Assembly (NCBI RefSeq): GCF_002904335.1 | Contig: NZ_PPHF01000074.1 | Location: forward strand, 310,001 to 374,000 | DNA: 64,000 bases | Reading direction: 5' to 3' | Source of the DNA: Amycolatopsis sp. CA-126428 | Lineage (GTDB): Bacteria > Actinomycetota > Actinomycetes > Mycobacteriales > Pseudonocardiaceae | Shown: piece by piece, positions 27,564-38,942 of the stretch | Layout of the letters: the number at the start of each line of letters is the position of its first letter | How positions within the stretch are numbered: position 1 is the stretch's first letter | The notes under the pieces: model-generated | Seen by the model: only the letters and a program-made list of their open reading frames with translations | Databases searched by the model: none | What the model was told of the DNA's origin: nothing | Translations under genes and position numbers: made by a program

Positions 27564-29513
27564 TCAGAGCTTCAGCCGGTCGCCCAGGCCGCGGATGTGC
27601 TCCGCCGCACCGCAGTCCAGGTCGAGCTGGCGGCGGCGCTCGGCGACGAACGCCCGGCCCAGTCCCGTCCGGTCCGAAGTGGACATACTCCGCCGCAGCT
27701 CGTTCAGCAGCCCGCGTTCCTCGCCGCGGACGTGCGCGTCCACGGCGTTCTCCAGGCGCAGCAACGCCTTTTCGAAGTCGTCGCCCTCCAGGACGGCGAG
27801 CAGGTCGTCGGCGAACGGTTCGCCCGGCGCGCCCGGGCGGACGATCCGCTCGGTCGCCGTCGTGTGGGCGACCAGCAACGCCGCCAGCTCCGCCACCAGC
27901 GCGGGCCGGTCGGCTTCGGCGTTGCGCAGGTCGCGCAGCAGCTGCTCGAACCGGCGGTGGTCGGCCAGCAGCACCTCGACCAGGTCCGAACCGGGCGCCG
28001 CCGCGGCCGGGGCCGGGCGCATCCAGCCGAACGTGAGCTCCACCGCCTGCCGCCAGTGCGCGTACTCGGAGTCGCGGCGGGCCGGGTCCATCGCCGGCAG
28101 CCACTGGCCGGCCCGGTGCCAGTTGCGCCGCAACCCTTCCAGGTCCGGCCAGTACCCGACGGACAGCCCCGCCGCGTAAGCCGCGCCGAGCGAGACCGTC
28201 TCCGCCACCATCGGACGCACCACCGGCACGTCGAGGACGTCGGCGATGCACTGCATCAGCAGGTTGTCCGCGGTCATCCCGCCGTCGACCTTCAACGTCG
28301 AAAGCGCCAGCCCGGAGTCGGCGTTCATCGCGTCGACGACTTCGCGGGTCTGCCAGCCGGTCGCCTCCAGCACCGCCCGCGCCAGGTGGCCCTTCGTGAT
28401 GTACGACGTCAGCCCGGCGATCACGCCGCGCGCCTCGCTGTGCCAGTGCGGCGCGAACAGGCCGGAGAACGCGGGCACGATGTAGCAGCCGCCGTTGTCC
28501 TCGACCGTCCTGGCCAGCGTCTCGATCTCGGGCGCGCTGCCGATCAGCTCGAGGCCGTCCCGGAACCACTGCACCAGCGACCCGGTGACGGCGATCGAGC
28601 CTTCGAGGGCGTACACCGCGGGCTCGTCGCCGATCTTGAACCCGACGGTGGTGAGCATGCCGTGGGTCGACAGCACCGGCGTCGGGCCGGTGTTGAGCAG
28701 CAGGAAGCTGCCGGTGCCGTAGGTGCACTTGGCCTCGCCGGGCGCGAAGCAGGTCTGGCCGAACAGCGCCGCCTGCTGGTCGCCGAGCGCCGCGGCGATC
28801 CGGATGCCGGGGACGACCCGCGAAGTGGTGCCGTAGACCTCGGTCGAGGACCGGATCTCCGGCAGCATCGCGCGCGGGACGTCGAAGAACTCGAGGAGCT
28901 CGTCGTCCCAGTTGAGCGTGCGCAGGTTCATCAGCATGGTGCGCGAGGCGTTGGTGACGTCGGTGACGTGCACGCCGCCCTCGGCGCCGCCGGTGAGGTT
29001 CCAGATCAGCCAGCTCTCGATGGTGCCGAAGAGGACGTCCCCGCGTTCGGCGCGCTCGCGCAGCCCGGGGGTGCGTTCGAGCAGCCAGCGGATGCGCGGC
29101 GCGGAGAAGTACGTGGCCAGGGGCAGGCCGCACAGCTGCCGCACGCGGTCGGCGCCCGGTTCGCGGGCGAGCTGTTCGAGCATGGCGTCGGTGCGGGTGT
29201 CCTGCCAGACGATCGCCCGCCCGACCGGGTTGCCGGTCCGCCGGTCCCACAGGACGGTGGTTTCCCGCTGGTTGGCGATCCCGAGCCCGACGACCTGCTC
29301 GGCGCTCGCCCCGGCGTCCGCGAGCGCCTGCGGGACGATCCGGGAGAGGTTCCGCCAGATCTCGGTGGCGTCGTGCTCGACCCAGCCGGGCCGGGGGAAG
29401 TGCTGCTGGTGTTCCCGCTGGACGACCGAGACGAGCCGGCCGCGGGCGTCGAACAGGATGCACCGGGTGGAGGTGGTGCCCTGGTCGATGGACATCACGT
29501 ACCGCTGGACCAC
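27564..29513 (-). CDS. glpK: Glycerol kinase fused to a C-terminal hemerythrin-like domain
   Basis: The 649-residue protein is about 145 residues longer than a normal GlpK. Residues 1 to about 505 are a full FGGY kinase ([54 protein letters not shown]). After an Ala/Pro linker ([11 protein letters not shown]), residues about 510-640 form a helical HHE-type domain. Likely iron ligands are His519 ([12 protein letters not shown]), His550 and Glu555 ([12 protein letters not shown]), and His594 and Glu598 ([10 protein letters not shown]). The GTG at 29513 lies six bases after GGAGGT. A normal glpK is present at 31572, so this paralogue may be redox- or oxygen-tuned (inference). Confidence 0.85.
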   Translation of the reverse strand: MVQRYVMSIDQGTTSTRCILFDARGRLVSVVQREHQQHFPRPGWVEHDATEIWRNLSRIVPQALADAGASAEQVVGLGIANQRETTVLWDRRTGNPVGRAIVWQDTRTDAMLEQLAREPGADRVRQLCGLPLATYFSAPRIRWLLERTPGLRERAERGDVLFGTIESWLIWNLTGGAEGGVHVTDVTNASRTMLMNLRTLNWDDELLEFFDVPRAMLPEIRSSTEVYGTTSRVVPGIRIAAALGDQQAALFGQTCFAPGEAKCTYGTGSFLLLNTGPTPVLSTHGMLTTVGFKIGDEPAVYALEGSIAVTGSLVQWFRDGLELIGSAPEIETLARTVEDNGGCYIVPAFSGLFAPHWHSEARGVIAGLTSYITKGHLARAVLEATGWQTREVVDAMNADSGLALSTLKVDGGMTADNLLMQCIADVLDVPVVRPMVAETVSLGAAYAAGLSVGYWPDLEGLRRNWHRAGQWLPAMDPARRDSEYAHWRQAVELTFGWMRPAPAAAAPGSDLVEVLLADHRRFEQLLRDLRNAEADRPALVAELAALLVAHTTATERIVRPGAPGEPFADDLLAVLEGDDFEKALLRLENAVDAHVRGEERGLLNELRRSMSTSDRTGLGRAFVAERRRQLDLDCGAAEHIRGLGDRLKL

Positions 29514-29814
29514 GTGCTCACCTCCATCGGATCGGGAACGCCTGGTACCAGCTCGCGGTGGTGCGCGGGGGAGCCGGGCTGGGCGGCGCGGCCGGAAACC
29601 GGGCCGGTGGTGGCCGGGTGGGGCATGGGTGGCGGGAGCTGAGGGCGGGCGGTGAGGCCCGGCGAGGGAAGCTGTCCGGCCGGGTCGGCCATGGGCCGAG
29701 GAAGCGGCGGCCGAGCGGCGCCGGCCCAAAAGGGCACCGGCGGCCGGAGCCGGACACCGGCCGGGCTCACGGGGTGCCGGGTGTGCCGTGGGCGGGCCAC
29801 GCTCGCCACCTCCC
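29514..29814. other. GC-rich intergenic stretch, no gene found
   Basis: The 301 bp between the iclR stop and the fusion-glpK start contain dense CCGG/GGCC runs and no frame with a plausible start and codon pattern. The fusion gene could have its own promoter here, but I see no clear -35/-10 pair. Confidence 0.5.
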
Positions 29815-30582
29815 TCACCATCGGGACGCTCCCAGGTCCCGCGAAACCGCGCGCGCCGCGTCGCGGACGTGGCCCAGCAGCCGGGTGCTCGGGCTGCCGT
29901 CCGGCTCGCAGATCCGCTCCACCGCGCCGGACACGCCGAGCGCGCCGACCACGATGCCGCCGTGGCCGCGGATCGGGGCCGCGATGCCGGCCTCGCCCGA
30001 GATCATCTCGCCGTTCTCCGCGGCCCAGCCCGCCTCGCGGACCTTGGCGCACGCCCGCTTGATCGCGGTCTGGGTGACCAGGGTCCGGCGGGTGTAGGCC
30101 TCCGGTTCGCCGGTGCGCAACGATGCCACGAGCGTCGTGTCGTAGGCCAGCAGGACCTTGCCCAGCGCGGTCGCGTGCAGCGGCAGCAGCGTGCCGACGT
30201 CGAGGGTCTGCAGGCTGTCGTCCGGCCGGAACACGTGGTGCACGACCAGCACCCGGCCCTCCAGGGGCGCGCCGATCCGGACCGCCTCGCCGCTGCGCGC
30301 GGCCAGGGCGTCGGCCCAGTTGATCGCCCGGGAACGCAGCTCGTTGACGTCGAGGTAGCTCGTGCCCAGGTGCAGCAGCGCGGCGCCCAGCTGGTACTTG
30401 CCCGTGTCGCGGTCCTGCTCGACGAACCCGACGCCCTGCAACGTGCGCAGGATCCCGTGCGCGGTGCCCTTCGCCAGTTCGAGCGCGTCGGCGATCTCGC
30501 CGACGCCCAGACGCCCCGAGCCGCGCGCCAGCAACCGCAGGATCGCGGCGGCGCGCTCGATGGACTGGATCGGACCGGGCAC
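29815..30582 (-). CDS. IclR-family regulator of the glycerol genes
   Basis: The 255-residue regulator has a winged helix-turn-helix at about residues 6-65 ([31 protein letters not shown]) and an IclR effector domain with [13 protein letters not shown] and [13 protein letters not shown]. The GTG at 30582 is the first good start in frame. It is divergent from glpF-glpK-glpD with two palindromes between, so it very probably controls that operon. It also stands upstream of the fused glycerol kinase gene on its own strand. Streptomyces uses a comparable IclR-type regulator (GylR) for glycerol genes. Confidence 0.9.
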   Translation of the reverse strand: MPGPIQSIERAAAILRLLARGSGRLGVGEIADALELAKGTAHGILRTLQGVGFVEQDRDTGKYQLGAALLHLGTSYLDVNELRSRAINWADALAARSGEAVRIGAPLEGRVLVVHHVFRPDDSLQTLDVGTLLPLHATALGKVLLAYDTTLVASLRTGEPEAYTRRTLVTQTAIKRACAKVREAGWAAENGEMISGEAGIAAPIRGHGGIVVGALGVSGAVERICEPDGSPSTRLLGHVRDAARAVSRDLGASRW

Positions 30583-30609
30583 GGCGCACCCTAACCTGAC
30601 CGGCCCCGA

Positions 30610-30654
30610 TTCGACAATGTCGAACATCCACTCCGGCCGTTCGACAATGCCGAC
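30610..30654. promoter_or_regulatory. Two IclR-type operators in the iclR-glpF gap
   Basis: TTCGACAATGTCGAA (30610-30624) is a perfect odd palindrome. TTCGACAATGCCGAC (30640-30654) repeats its left half exactly 30 bp further on. The pair sits between the iclR start and the glpF promoter. Confidence 0.65.
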
Positions 30655-30663
30655 CGCTGTCCG

Positions 30664-30692
30664 TTGACCGCCCTGAAATGCGAACTTAACTT
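30664..30692 (+). promoter_or_regulatory. Predicted promoter of the glpF-glpK-glpD operon
   Basis: TTGACC (30664-30669) and TAACTT (30687-30692) are 17 bp apart. The second operator half-site ends 9 bp before the -35. Confidence 0.55.
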
Positions 30693-30735
30693 CACTCCAC
30701 CAGTAGGGGGACAAGGTCCTTTGTGGAGGAAAGCA

Positions 30736-31557
30736 ATGGTGCGAAGCCTCAAGGCCCGCGGACTCGGCGGCGAGATGGCCGCCGAGTTCGTGGGAACGAT
30801 GATCCTCATCCTGTTCGGGTGTGGCGTGGTGGCGCAGGTCGTCGCCGCGGGCATCGGGGACCACGACAGCATCGCCTGGGCCTGGGGCCTCGGCGTGACG
30901 CTCGGTGTTTACGTCGCTTCGCGGATCAGCGGCGCGCACCTGAACCCGGCCGTGACCATCGCCCTGGCGGTGTTCAAGGGCTTCGAGTGGCGCAAGGTCG
31001 CCCCCTACGCCCTGGCCCAGACGGCCGGCGCGTTCCTGGCCGCGATGCTGGTGCGGTGGAACTACACCGAGGTCCTCAACGCCAAGGACCCGGGCCTGAC
31101 GATCAAGACCCAGGGCGTGTTTTCCACCCTTCCGGGTAACGGCACGCTCCCGGTGGGTGACTGGGGAGCCTTCCGCGACCAGATCATCGGCACCGCGATC
31201 CTCGTCCTGGTGATCTTCGCCATCACCGACCTCCGCAACACCTCGCCGGGCGCGAACCTGGCCCCGGTCGTCGTCGGCTTCCTCGTCGTCGCCATCGGCA
31301 TGGCCTGGGGCACGAACGCCGGGTACGCGATCAACCCCGCCCGCGACTTCGGCCCCCGCCTGGCCTCCTGGCTGACCGGCTACGACACGGCGTTCACCGA
31401 CCAATACGGCTTCCCGTACTGGTGGATCCCGATCGTGGCGCCGGTCATCGGCGCGGTCGTCGGCGGCGCGATCTACAAGTACCTGATCGAGCGGCACCTG
31501 CCCGCCGGGGACCCGCTGGACGCCATGCCCGCCAAGGACTTCGAGCCCGCCAACTGA
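30736..31557 (+). CDS. glpF: Glycerol uptake facilitator (aquaglyceroporin)
   Basis: The 273-residue MIP-family channel has six membrane segments and two pore half-helices with NPA boxes, [10 protein letters not shown] and [14 protein letters not shown]. The Asp after the second box is typical of glycerol-conducting members, whereas water-only channels lack it. It lets glycerol diffuse through the inner membrane for trapping by GlpK. The ATG at 30736 follows GGAGG; a longer ATG at 30664 in frame lies inside the promoter. It heads glpF-glpK-glpD with a 14-bp gap to glpK. Confidence 0.93.
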   Translation: MVRSLKARGLGGEMAAEFVGTMILILFGCGVVAQVVAAGIGDHDSIAWAWGLGVTLGVYVASRISGAHLNPAVTIALAVFKGFEWRKVAPYALAQTAGAFLAAMLVRWNYTEVLNAKDPGLTIKTQGVFSTLPGNGTLPVGDWGAFRDQIIGTAILVLVIFAITDLRNTSPGANLAPVVVGFLVVAIGMAWGTNAGYAINPARDFGPRLASWLTGYDTAFTDQYGFPYWWIPIVAPVIGAVVGGAIYKYLIERHLPAGDPLDAMPAKDFEPAN

Positions 31558-31571
31558 GTAGGAGCACGACC

Positions 31572-33086
31572 ATGCCGGACTTCGTCGGCGCCGTAGACCA
31601 GGGCACCACCAGCACCCGCTTCATGATCTTCGACCACGGCGGCAACGAGATCGCCCGCCACCAGCTCGAGCACGAGCAGATCCTGCCCCGGCCGGGCTGG
31701 GTCGAGCACGACGCCACCGAGATCTGGGAACGCACCCGCTCGGTCATCGCGACCGCGCTGAACAAGGCGAACCTGACCGTGGGCGACCTGGCCGCGCTCG
31801 GCATCACCAACCAGCGCGAGACCACCGTCGTGTGGAACCGCCGCACCGGCCGGCCGTACCACAACGCCATCGTCTGGCAGGACACCCGCACCGACCGGAT
31901 CGCCTCCGCGCTCGAACGCGAGGGCAAGGGCGACGTCATCCGCCGCAAGGCCGGCCTGCCGCCCGCCACCTACTTCTCCGGCGGCAAGCTGCAGTGGATC
32001 CTCGAGAACGTCGAAGGCGTGCGCGAGGACGCCGAGAAGGGTGACGCGCTCTTCGGCACCACCGACTCGTGGCTGATCTGGAACCTCACCGGCGGCCCGG
32101 ACGGCGGCGTCCACGTCACCGACCCGACCAACGCCTCCCGCACCATGCTGATGGACCTCGAAACCCTGGACTGGGACGACGAGCTGTTGTCGTTCTTCAA
32201 CGTCCCGCGGCAGATGCTCCCGGCGATCCGGCCGTCGTCGAACCCGGGCTTCGGCACCACCCGCACCGGCGGCCCGCTCGGCGGCGAGGTCGCCATCACC
32301 GGCGTCCTCGGCGACCAGCAGGCGGCCACCGTCGGCCAGGTGTGCTTCCGGCCCGGCGAGGCCAAGAACACCTACGGCACCGGCAACTTCCTGCTGCTCA
32401 ACACCGGCCAGGAGCTGGTGCGCTCCCAGCACGGCCTGCTGACGACGCTGTGCTACCAGTTCGGGGACGAGAAGCCCGTCTACGCGCTGGAAGGCTCGAT
32501 CGCCGTCACCGGGTCCGCGGTGCAGTGGCTGCGCGACCAGCTGGGCATCATCAGCGGCGCGGCGCAGAGCGAGAGCCTGGCCCGCCAGGTCGAGGACAAC
32601 GGCGGCGTCTACTTCGTCCCGGCGTTCTCCGGCCTGTTCGCCCCGTACTGGCGCTCCGACGCCCGCGGCGCGATCGTCGGCCTCACCCGCGCCACGACCA
32701 ACGCCCACATCGCGCGGGCGACCCTGGAGGCGATCTGCTACCAGACCCGCGACGTCGTCGAGGCGATGCAGAACGACTCCGGCGTCACGCTCGACGTGCT
32801 GCGGGTGGACGGCGGCGTCACGGCCAACGAGCTGTGCATGCAGCTGCAGGCGGACATCCTCGGCGTGCCGGTGTCGAAGCCGGTCGTCGCCGAGACCACC
32901 GCGCTCGGCGCCGCCTACGCGGCCGGGCTGGCCGTCGGGTTCTGGAAGTCGACCGACGAGCTCGAGCAGAACTGGAACGAGGACAAGCGCTGGACGCCGT
33001 CCTGGAGCGACGAACAGCGCGCCGAGGGCTACGCGGGCTGGCAGAAAGCCGTCGGCCGCACGCTCGACTGGGTCGACGTGCAGTGA
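31572..33086 (+). CDS. glpK: Glycerol kinase
   Basis: The 504-residue FGGY kinase phosphorylates glycerol to sn-glycerol 3-phosphate with ATP. Landmarks are [58 protein letters not shown] and [20 protein letters not shown], all standard for GlpK. Its length is that of the family. ATG at 31572 follows AGGAG. It shares roughly the whole kinase part with the fused paralogue at 27564 but has no extra domain, and its operon position makes it the main catabolic enzyme. Confidence 0.96.
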   Translation: MPDFVGAVDQGTTSTRFMIFDHGGNEIARHQLEHEQILPRPGWVEHDATEIWERTRSVIATALNKANLTVGDLAALGITNQRETTVVWNRRTGRPYHNAIVWQDTRTDRIASALEREGKGDVIRRKAGLPPATYFSGGKLQWILENVEGVREDAEKGDALFGTTDSWLIWNLTGGPDGGVHVTDPTNASRTMLMDLETLDWDDELLSFFNVPRQMLPAIRPSSNPGFGTTRTGGPLGGEVAITGVLGDQQAATVGQVCFRPGEAKNTYGTGNFLLLNTGQELVRSQHGLLTTLCYQFGDEKPVYALEGSIAVTGSAVQWLRDQLGIISGAAQSESLARQVEDNGGVYFVPAFSGLFAPYWRSDARGAIVGLTRATTNAHIARATLEAICYQTRDVVEAMQNDSGVTLDVLRVDGGVTANELCMQLQADILGVPVSKPVVAETTALGAAYAAGLAVGFWKSTDELEQNWNEDKRWTPSWSDEQRAEGYAGWQKAVGRTLDWVDVQ

Positions 33087-33103
33087 GCAAGAGGAGGAAC
33101 ACC

Positions 33104-34792
33104 GTGACCCCGCTTTCCCCGCAGTACCGCGCGGAAACGTTGCGGAAGCTGGTGAACGAAGAGGTCGACGTGCTCGTCGTCGGCGGGGGCGTGACCGGGG
33201 CCGGCGTCGCGCTCGACGCCGCGTCCCGGGGGCTGTCGACCGCGCTGGTCGAGGCCCGCGACTTCGCCGCCGGCACGTCCAGCCGGTCGTCCAAGCTGAT
33301 CCACGGCGGCCTGCGCTACCTGGAGCAGCTGGACTTCAAGCTGGTGCGCGAAGCCCTGAAGGAGCGTGGCCTGCTGCTGCAGACGCTGGCCCCGCACCTG
33401 GTGCGGCCGGTCAAGTTCCTGGTCCCGCTGCAGCACCGGGTGTGGGAGCGCGGCTACATCGGCGCCGGCGTCACGCTGTACGACACCCTCGGCGGCGCCC
33501 GCGCGCTGCCGCGGCATCGGCACCTGTCCAAGCGGGGCGCCTTCAAGGTGGCCCCGGCGCTCGCGGACGACGCGCTGGTCGGGGCGATCCAGTACTACGA
33601 CGCCCAGGTCGACGACGCCCGCCACACGATGACGATCGCGCGGACGGCCGCCGAGCAGGGCGCCTCGGTGCTCACCCGGGCTCGCGTCACTTCGCTGCTT
33701 CGCGACGGCGAGCGGGTCGTCGGGGCGAAAGTCGTGGACCGCGAGAGCGGGATCGAATTCGAGATCCGCGCTCGCACCGTGGTCGCCGCGACGGGCGTGT
33801 GGAGCGACGACATGGCGGAGGCGGCCGGGATCCCCGCGCCGTTCACCGTCCGCGCGTCGAAGGGCATCCACCTCGTGGTGCCGCGCGAAAAGATCGACCT
33901 GGACACCGGGCTGATCCTGCGCACCGAGAAGAGCGTGCTGTTCGTCATCCCGTGGGGACGGCACTGGATCGTCGGCACCACCGACACCGAGTGGGACCTC
34001 GACCGCGAGCACCCGGCGGCGAGCCGCGCGGACGTCGACTACGTGCTCGAGCACCTCAACGCCGTCCTGCGCACCCCCGTGACGCACGACGACATCGAAG
34101 GCGTCTACGCCGGGCTCCGCCCGCTGCTGGCGGCGAAGGCGGCCGCGACGACGAAGCTGTCGCGGGAGCACGCGGTGGCGCACCCGGTGCCGGGCCTGGT
34201 CATCGTGGCCGGCGGCAAGTACACGACGTACCGGGTGATGGCCGCGGACGCGGTCGACGTCGCGGTCGAGGAGCTCGGCCGCCCGGCCCCGCCGTCGTGG
34301 ACCGACCGGCTCCCGATCGCCGGTGCCGAGGGCTACCACGAGCTGTGGGCGGACCGGTTCGGCGTGGCCGCGAAGGCGGGACTGCCGCTGACCCGCGTCG
34401 AGCACCTGCTGCAGCGGTACGGCACGCGGATCTGGAACCTCCTGGAGCTGATCGAGGAGGAGCCTTCGCTCGGGGAGCCGATCACGGAGACCTCGGAGTA
34501 CCTCCGCGTGGAGGCCGTCTACGCGGTCTCCCACGAGGGCGCGTTGCACCTGGAGGACGTGCTCACGCGGCGGACGCGCATCTCGATCGAGGAGCGCGAC
34601 CGCGGTGTCGCGGCGGCGCCCGTCGTGGCGGGGCTGATCGCCCCGCTGCTGGGCTGGGACGCGCACCGGACCGACCGCGAGGTGGCCAACTACCTGGCCC
34701 GGGTGGAGGCGGAGCGGTCGGCCCAGGAAGCCCCGGACGACGCGGCGGCGAACGCCACCCGCCTCGCGGCGCCGGCGCTGCTGCCGAGCTGA
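33104..34792 (+). CDS. glpD: Glycerol-3-phosphate dehydrogenase, FAD-dependent
   Basis: The 562-residue flavoprotein oxidises sn-glycerol 3-phosphate to dihydroxyacetone phosphate and passes electrons to the quinone pool at the membrane. The N-terminal Rossmann motif VVGGGVTGAGVALDAASRG (near residue 25), SSRSSKLIHGGLRYLEQLDF and TDTEWDLDREHP are diagnostic. A C-terminal helical DAO domain follows (about residues 405-520). The GTG at 33104 lies after GAGGAGG. It closes the glycerol operon and converges with the phosphotransferase gene, with a 10-bp gap. Confidence 0.95.
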   Translation: MTPLSPQYRAETLRKLVNEEVDVLVVGGGVTGAGVALDAASRGLSTALVEARDFAAGTSSRSSKLIHGGLRYLEQLDFKLVREALKERGLLLQTLAPHLVRPVKFLVPLQHRVWERGYIGAGVTLYDTLGGARALPRHRHLSKRGAFKVAPALADDALVGAIQYYDAQVDDARHTMTIARTAAEQGASVLTRARVTSLLRDGERVVGAKVVDRESGIEFEIRARTVVAATGVWSDDMAEAAGIPAPFTVRASKGIHLVVPREKIDLDTGLILRTEKSVLFVIPWGRHWIVGTTDTEWDLDREHPAASRADVDYVLEHLNAVLRTPVTHDDIEGVYAGLRPLLAAKAAATTKLSREHAVAHPVPGLVIVAGGKYTTYRVMAADAVDVAVEELGRPAPPSWTDRLPIAGAEGYHELWADRFGVAAKAGLPLTRVEHLLQRYGTRIWNLLELIEEEPSLGEPITETSEYLRVEAVYAVSHEGALHLEDVLTRRTRISIEERDRGVAAAPVVAGLIAPLLGWDAHRTDREVANYLARVEAERSAQEAPDDAAANATRLAAPALLPS

Positions 34793-34802
34793 ACCGGCGT
34801 GC

Positions 34803-35675
34803 TCACGGGGCTGGGACACACTCCAGCTCCGTGAGCACGTAACGGGCGTTGGCCGAGATGACCGCGTTCGTGTGCCGGTAGTACGGCAGCTGGATCACCG
34901 CCATCGACAACGCCCGGCCCCGGCCGCGGGCCCAGGTGGCGTCGTCGGGGGCCACGGCGTCGCGGAAAGTGCGCCGGGTGTCCGCGGTCAGCAGGTTCCA
35001 CGCGGGGATCAGGTCGGCCGCCGGGTCGCCGAGGCCCGCGGTCGCCCAGTCGAGGACCCCGGTCAGCCGGCCGTCGCGCAGCAGGAGGTTGCTCGGCATC
35101 AGGTCGCCGTGCACCCAGCACGGCGGCCCCGTCCACTGTGGAGCGTCGAGCGCCTCGGTCCAGGCGGCGAGGGCAGCGTCCGGGGCGAACGGCTCGCCGG
35201 TGCGCGCCAGCTCGTCGATCGCCTCGCGAGTGGCGGTATCCACCGTGGACAGCGGCCGCCCGCGGCGCGCCGGCGGACCGGCCGCCTGGTTCGCCCGGAG
35301 CGCGAGGACGAACTCCGCCAGGCCCCGGGCCGCGTGGCCCTCGAGGGCCGGTGCGCCGTCGAGCCACCGATGCACCGCCCACGGCCACGGGTACCCCTCG
35401 GCGGGTTCGCCGACCGCGACGACGGCCGGGACCGCCACCGGCAGCCCGCCGAGCGCGGGGAGGACCCGTGCTTCCTTCGCGATGTCACCGGCGCCGCCCG
35501 CCGTCAGGGGGAGCCGGACCGTCAGGCCGTCACCGAGGCGGTACACCGCGTTGACCGTGCCGCCGGAGGCCAGGGGAGTGACCGGCAGGTGCGCCCACTC
35601 CGGGAACTGCCGGCGCACCAGCCGCGCCACGAGCGTGGTGTCGATGGCGTGCTCGTCGGCGTGCATGCGGCCCAT
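34803..35675 (-). CDS. Aminoglycoside phosphotransferase-family kinase
   Basis: The 290-residue APH/choline-kinase-fold protein has the catalytic loop WVHGDLMPSNLL (Asp and Asn for metal and catalysis) and the DWATAGLGDPAADL metal-binding segment. The N-terminal lobe has a Gly-rich stretch (LASGGTVNAVYRLG). The family includes antibiotic kinases, but most unclassified members phosphorylate small metabolites, so resistance should not be assumed. It is convergent with glpD and divergent from argG. Its ATG at 35675 lacks a clear ribosome-binding site, and a second ATG three codons on is possible. Confidence 0.85.
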   Translation of the reverse strand: MGRMHADEHAIDTTLVARLVRRQFPEWAHLPVTPLASGGTVNAVYRLGDGLTVRLPLTAGGAGDIAKEARVLPALGGLPVAVPAVVAVGEPAEGYPWPWAVHRWLDGAPALEGHAARGLAEFVLALRANQAAGPPARRGRPLSTVDTATREAIDELARTGEPFAPDAALAAWTEALDAPQWTGPPCWVHGDLMPSNLLLRDGRLTGVLDWATAGLGDPAADLIPAWNLLTADTRRTFRDAVAPDDATWARGRGRALSMAVIQLPYYRHTNAVISANARYVLTELECVPAP

Positions 35676-35679
35676 GTGA

Positions 35680-37212
<1,533 letters not shown>

Positions 37213-37223
37213 TCGCGCACGAC

Positions 37224-37258
37224 CCGAAGGCCACCACGCTCGCCGTGGTGGCCTTCGG
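37224..37258. terminator. Bidirectional terminator after argG
   Basis: CCGAAGGCCACCACG (37224-37238) pairs perfectly with CGTGGTGGCCTTCGG (37244-37258) over 15 bp with a 5-nt loop. It separates convergent genes. Confidence 0.8.
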
Positions 37259-37264
37259 CGCGTT

Positions 37265-38272
37265 TCAGGGGACGAGCACGACCTTGCCGGTCACCGTGCC
37301 GGATTCGGCCAACGCCAGGGCTTTCGCGGCTTCGGTCAGCGGAATCCGCGCGGCCACCTGCGCCTTGAGCTGTCCCTTCACGGCCAGCTCGAAGACCGCG
37401 GTCAGGTCTTCGGCCAGGCGGGCGCGGAACCGCTTGAGGTTCCGCTTGCCGCCCCAGACGTTGTAGAAGTGCGCCCGGCGGCGGTTCGGCAGCGCGTTCC
37501 ACCACAGCAGCCGCACGAGGAGTTTCAGCACGGCGGGCTTCGGGTTGCCGCCGGCGTTCACGGTCGACGCGCTGCCGTAGGCGAGCAGGGCGCCGCCCGG
37601 GGCCAGCAGGCGGAACGAATCGACGATGCCGGGCCCGCCGACGTGGTCGAAGACGGCGTCGACGCCGCCGGGTGCCAGCGCGCGCACCCGGGCCGGGACG
37701 TCGCCGCGGTAGTCCACGGCGGTGGCGCCGAGCGCGGTCACGACGTCCAGGTTGCGGGCGGACGCCGTGCCGATCACCCGGATCCCGGCCGCGCGGGCGA
37801 GCTGCACGAGGGTGGTGCCGACGCCGCCGCTCGCGCCGTGGACCAGGATCGTGCCGCCGGGGCGCACCTTCGCCCACCGGTGCAGCATCTGGTACGCCGT
37901 GATGCCGTTGACGACGAAGGTCTCCGCCTCGGCGGCGTCCAGGCCGTCGGGCACCGGCACCAGGTCGGCGGCGGGAAGGGCGAGGTGGCTGCGCCACCCG
38001 CCGATCTTGGTCATGGCGGCCACGCGGCGGCCGATCAGGGCGGGGTCCGCGGCTTCGAGCACCGTGCCGACGACGTCGTAGCCCGGGACGAACGGGAACG
38101 GGGGCTGGTCGTAGTACTTGCCGCGCCGCATCTGCTGTTCGGCGAACGAGATCCCGGTGGCCTCGACGCGGATCAGGGCTTCGCCGGCGCCCAGGGGCGG
38201 CAGCTCGCGGTGTTCGACGCGCAGGCCGTCCGGTTCGACGAGGCCGGGGAGGACGATTTCGGTGACGTTCAC
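37265..38272 (-). CDS. Zinc-independent MDR-family NADPH:quinone-type oxidoreductase
   Basis: The 335-residue medium-chain reductase has an N-terminal GroES-like domain (IRVEATGISFAEQQMRRGKYY, FVPGYDVVGTV) and a Rossmann domain with VHGASGGVGTTLVQLARAAG near residue 145. Zinc ligands of alcohol dehydrogenases are missing, which points to the quinone reductase/enoyl reductase branch. The GTG at 38272 follows GGAAGGAA. The track-long ATG at 38311 would lie inside the TetR operator and is rejected. It is downstream of the tetR gene on the same strand, with operator sites at both, so expression is probably induced by an electrophile or quinone ligand of TetR (inference). Confidence 0.88.
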   Translation of the reverse strand: MNVTEIVLPGLVEPDGLRVEHRELPPLGAGEALIRVEATGISFAEQQMRRGKYYDQPPFPFVPGYDVVGTVLEAADPALIGRRVAAMTKIGGWRSHLALPAADLVPVPDGLDAAEAETFVVNGITAYQMLHRWAKVRPGGTILVHGASGGVGTTLVQLARAAGIRVIGTASARNLDVVTALGATAVDYRGDVPARVRALAPGGVDAVFDHVGGPGIVDSFRLLAPGGALLAYGSASTVNAGGNPKPAVLKLLVRLLWWNALPNRRRAHFYNVWGGKRNLKRFRARLAEDLTAVFELAVKGQLKAQVAARIPLTEAAKALALAESGTVTGKVVLVP

Positions 38273-38291
38273 GGTGGTTCCTTCCAACGGT

Positions 38292-38313
38292 GTGAGTGAC
38301 TGATCAATCACTC
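38292..38313. promoter_or_regulatory. TetR operator before the oxidoreductase gene
   Basis: The site begins GTGAGTGACTG and ends ATCACTC, with inverted arms GAGTGA/TCACTC. It matches 38921-38942 at all but a few central bases and lies 20 bp before the oxidoreductase start. Confidence 0.7.
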
Positions 38314-38350
38314 GACGGGCGAGAAAAACGGCCCGGGTGGGCCGGGGTTT

Positions 38351-38920
38351 TCAGTTCTTGCCGGGGTGGCGGATACCGGCGGACAGCACGGCGGCCCATT
38401 CGCCGGCGCGCTCGTCCAGGTCGAGGGTGACGATCAGGTGGCAGAGCTGCCCGTAGGCGATGAATCGCTGCACCTCGTCGTCGGCCGCCCCGGAGCGCGA
38501 GCGGGCGAATTCGGTCACCTTGGCCAGGCCGCGGCGGACGGCGTCGGCGATCTCGGGCGTGTCGGCGGCCGACTGGGCGTGCACCTGCAGCATCAGCAGG
38601 TTGCGGTCGGCGATCAGCTCCGCGTAGGCGTCGCCCATCTCGTACAGGATCTTCCCCGGGTCGGCGTCCTCGACGCGGGCGGCGCCGTTCGAGAGCGCGT
38701 GGACGACGAGTTCGTAGCATCGGTCCAGCGCGGCGACGAACAGGGAAACCTTGCCGGGGAACAACTTGAAGACGTACGCGGGGGAGATGTCGGCCCGGGC
38801 GGCCACCGCGCTGATCGGCGTGCTGTGGTAGCCGCCACCGGCGAACTCGGCGATGGCCGCCTCGATGACGGCGTCCCGCCGGGCGTCGGAGGTGGAGAGC
38901 GTGGCACCGCGTCTGGTCAA
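38351..38920 (-). CDS. TetR-family repressor
   Basis: The 189-residue protein has a TetR helix-turn-helix at about residues 12-60 (ARRDAVIEAAIAEFAGGGYHSTPISAVAARADISPAYVFKLFPGKVSLF, shown here as one continuous domain spanning recognition helix and turn) and a helical ligand domain. No ATG or GTG precedes the domain in frame; I chose the TTG at 38920, just after the operator. A more distal TTG at 38998 would put the operator inside the gene. The start is therefore uncertain. Operators lie at its own promoter and before the oxidoreductase, a simple self-regulated inducible pair. Confidence 0.85.
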   Translation of the reverse strand: MTRRGATLSTSDARRDAVIEAAIAEFAGGGYHSTPISAVAARADISPAYVFKLFPGKVSLFVAALDRCYELVVHALSNGAARVEDADPGKILYEMGDAYAELIADRNLLMLQVHAQSAADTPEIADAVRRGLAKVTEFARSRSGAADDEVQRFIAYGQLCHLIVTLDLDERAGEWAAVLSAGIRHPGKN

Positions 38921-38942
38921 GTGAGTGACTGTACACTCACTC
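38921..38942. promoter_or_regulatory. TetR operator at its own promoter
   Basis: GTGAGTGACTG followed by TACACTCACTC gives 8-bp inverted arms AGTGAGTG/CACTCACT (38920-38941). It abuts the chosen TTG start. Confidence 0.7.

Noticed and set aside
34803-35675. Aminoglycoside resistance gene
   Set aside because: Only the general kinase fold is visible. Nothing ties it to an antibiotic.
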